Shown here piece after piece: positions 21,724 through 21,867 of a DNA stretch of 21,867 nucleotides. Source of the stretch: Plicaturopsis crispa FD-325 SS-3. Its lineage: Eukaryota > Basidiomycota > Agaricomycetes > Amylocorticiales > Amylocorticiaceae. Positions within the stretch are counted from its first letter, which is position 1. Each line of letters starts with the position of its first letter. Where the stretch lies: NCBI GenBank assembly GCA_000827205.1, contig KN832560.1:541957-563823 (forward strand). The letters run 5' to 3'. The notes below the pieces were generated by a model, which was given only the letters and a program-made list of their open reading frames with translations, was not told where the DNA came from and did not search any database. A program made the position numbers and the translations under genes.

Positions 21724-21867
21724 TCACGACGTGTATAAGTATTTGTGGGTATCGTCGGCTTCCTCCCATGATGCAAGATTGGGCCAAACACGGTCGGAGA
21801 ATATAGTTTCGAGGTCTTTGAGAACTTGCGGGGTCCCAAATAAACGCTTTCGCGGACCACCAAGGCT
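21724..21867 (-). CDS. 3' end of a gene entering from the right edge (unidentified)
   Basis: From the right edge one minus-strand frame gives 47 residues and a TGA at 21726-21724. It includes GGPRKRLFGTPQVLKDLE, SDRVWPNLASWEEADD and HKYLYTS. The hydrophilic, Trp-containing composition and ordinary codon use look coding. The stop overlaps a GTGAGT donor consensus (TCGTGAGT), so the exon may instead splice onward. I do not recognise the family. Confidence 0.45.
   Translation of the reverse strand, partial: SLGGPRKRLFGTPQVLKDLETIFSDRVWPNLASWEEADDTHKYLYTS

Noticed and set aside
21371-21787. 138-codon minus-strand frame near the right edge
   Set aside because: It starts inside the better frame that enters from the right edge, is read in another phase, and has no motif. 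It may overlap an intron or 3' untranslated region.

Overview
The window reads as nuclear DNA of a filamentous basidiomycete, most likely an Agaricomycete. The genes are dense and intron-rich. Nearly all introns are 47-80 nt with GT..AG borders, coding exons are G+C-leaning, and several proteins resemble those of mushroom-forming fungi. No prokaryotic operon, rRNA, tRNA or CRISPR array was seen. All gene models below were spliced by hand, and exon phases close without an internal stop in every confident gene.

Layout, left to right. Positions 2-79 may hold the 3' end of a gene entering from the left. Positions 80-1204 hold no convincing gene, only small repeats. A secreted RlpA-like double-psi beta-barrel protein lies on the minus strand (1205-2154), followed by a complete 10-exon SERCA-type Ca2+-ATPase, also minus (2686-6183). 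A 673-bp divergent promoter region separates it from a SIP5-like zinc-finger protein (+, 6857-8807). A small four-exon minus-strand gene of unknown function (9255-9650) is inferred between SIP5 and a large BRCT/BRCT/Myb-like protein of the RAP1 type (+, 10153-12926). Next come a polynucleotide 3'-phosphatase (+, 13206-14327) and, convergent with it, a membrane-anchored metallophosphatase resembling Ppn2 (-, 14606-16164). The H/ACA snoRNP assembly chaperone SHQ1 (+, 17355-19040) is divergent from it. The last 2.8 kb is gene-poor: one weak candidate gene (19236-19828, -), degenerate repeats, and the 3' end of a gene entering from the right (21724-21867, -).

The most striking structure is a 756-bp foldback element (16336-17091). 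It has perfect 249-bp terminal inverted repeats and a perfect 9-bp target-site duplication. It sits inside the shared promoter region of the metallophosphatase and SHQ1. Arm length and duplication size fit a non-autonomous Mutator-like (MULE) element, and the lack of any mismatch points to a recent insertion.

Most genes are housekeeping: Ca2+ homeostasis, signalling, telomere/DNA repair, polyphosphate or phosphoesterase function, and snoRNP assembly. They do not form a pathway cluster. RAP1-like and the 3'-phosphatase are adjacent, head to tail and both DNA-related, but nothing in the sequence shows coregulation. I found no evidence of a novel defence-like or multi-gene system. The points worth following are the foldback element, the small unknown genes, and several unusual splice sites.
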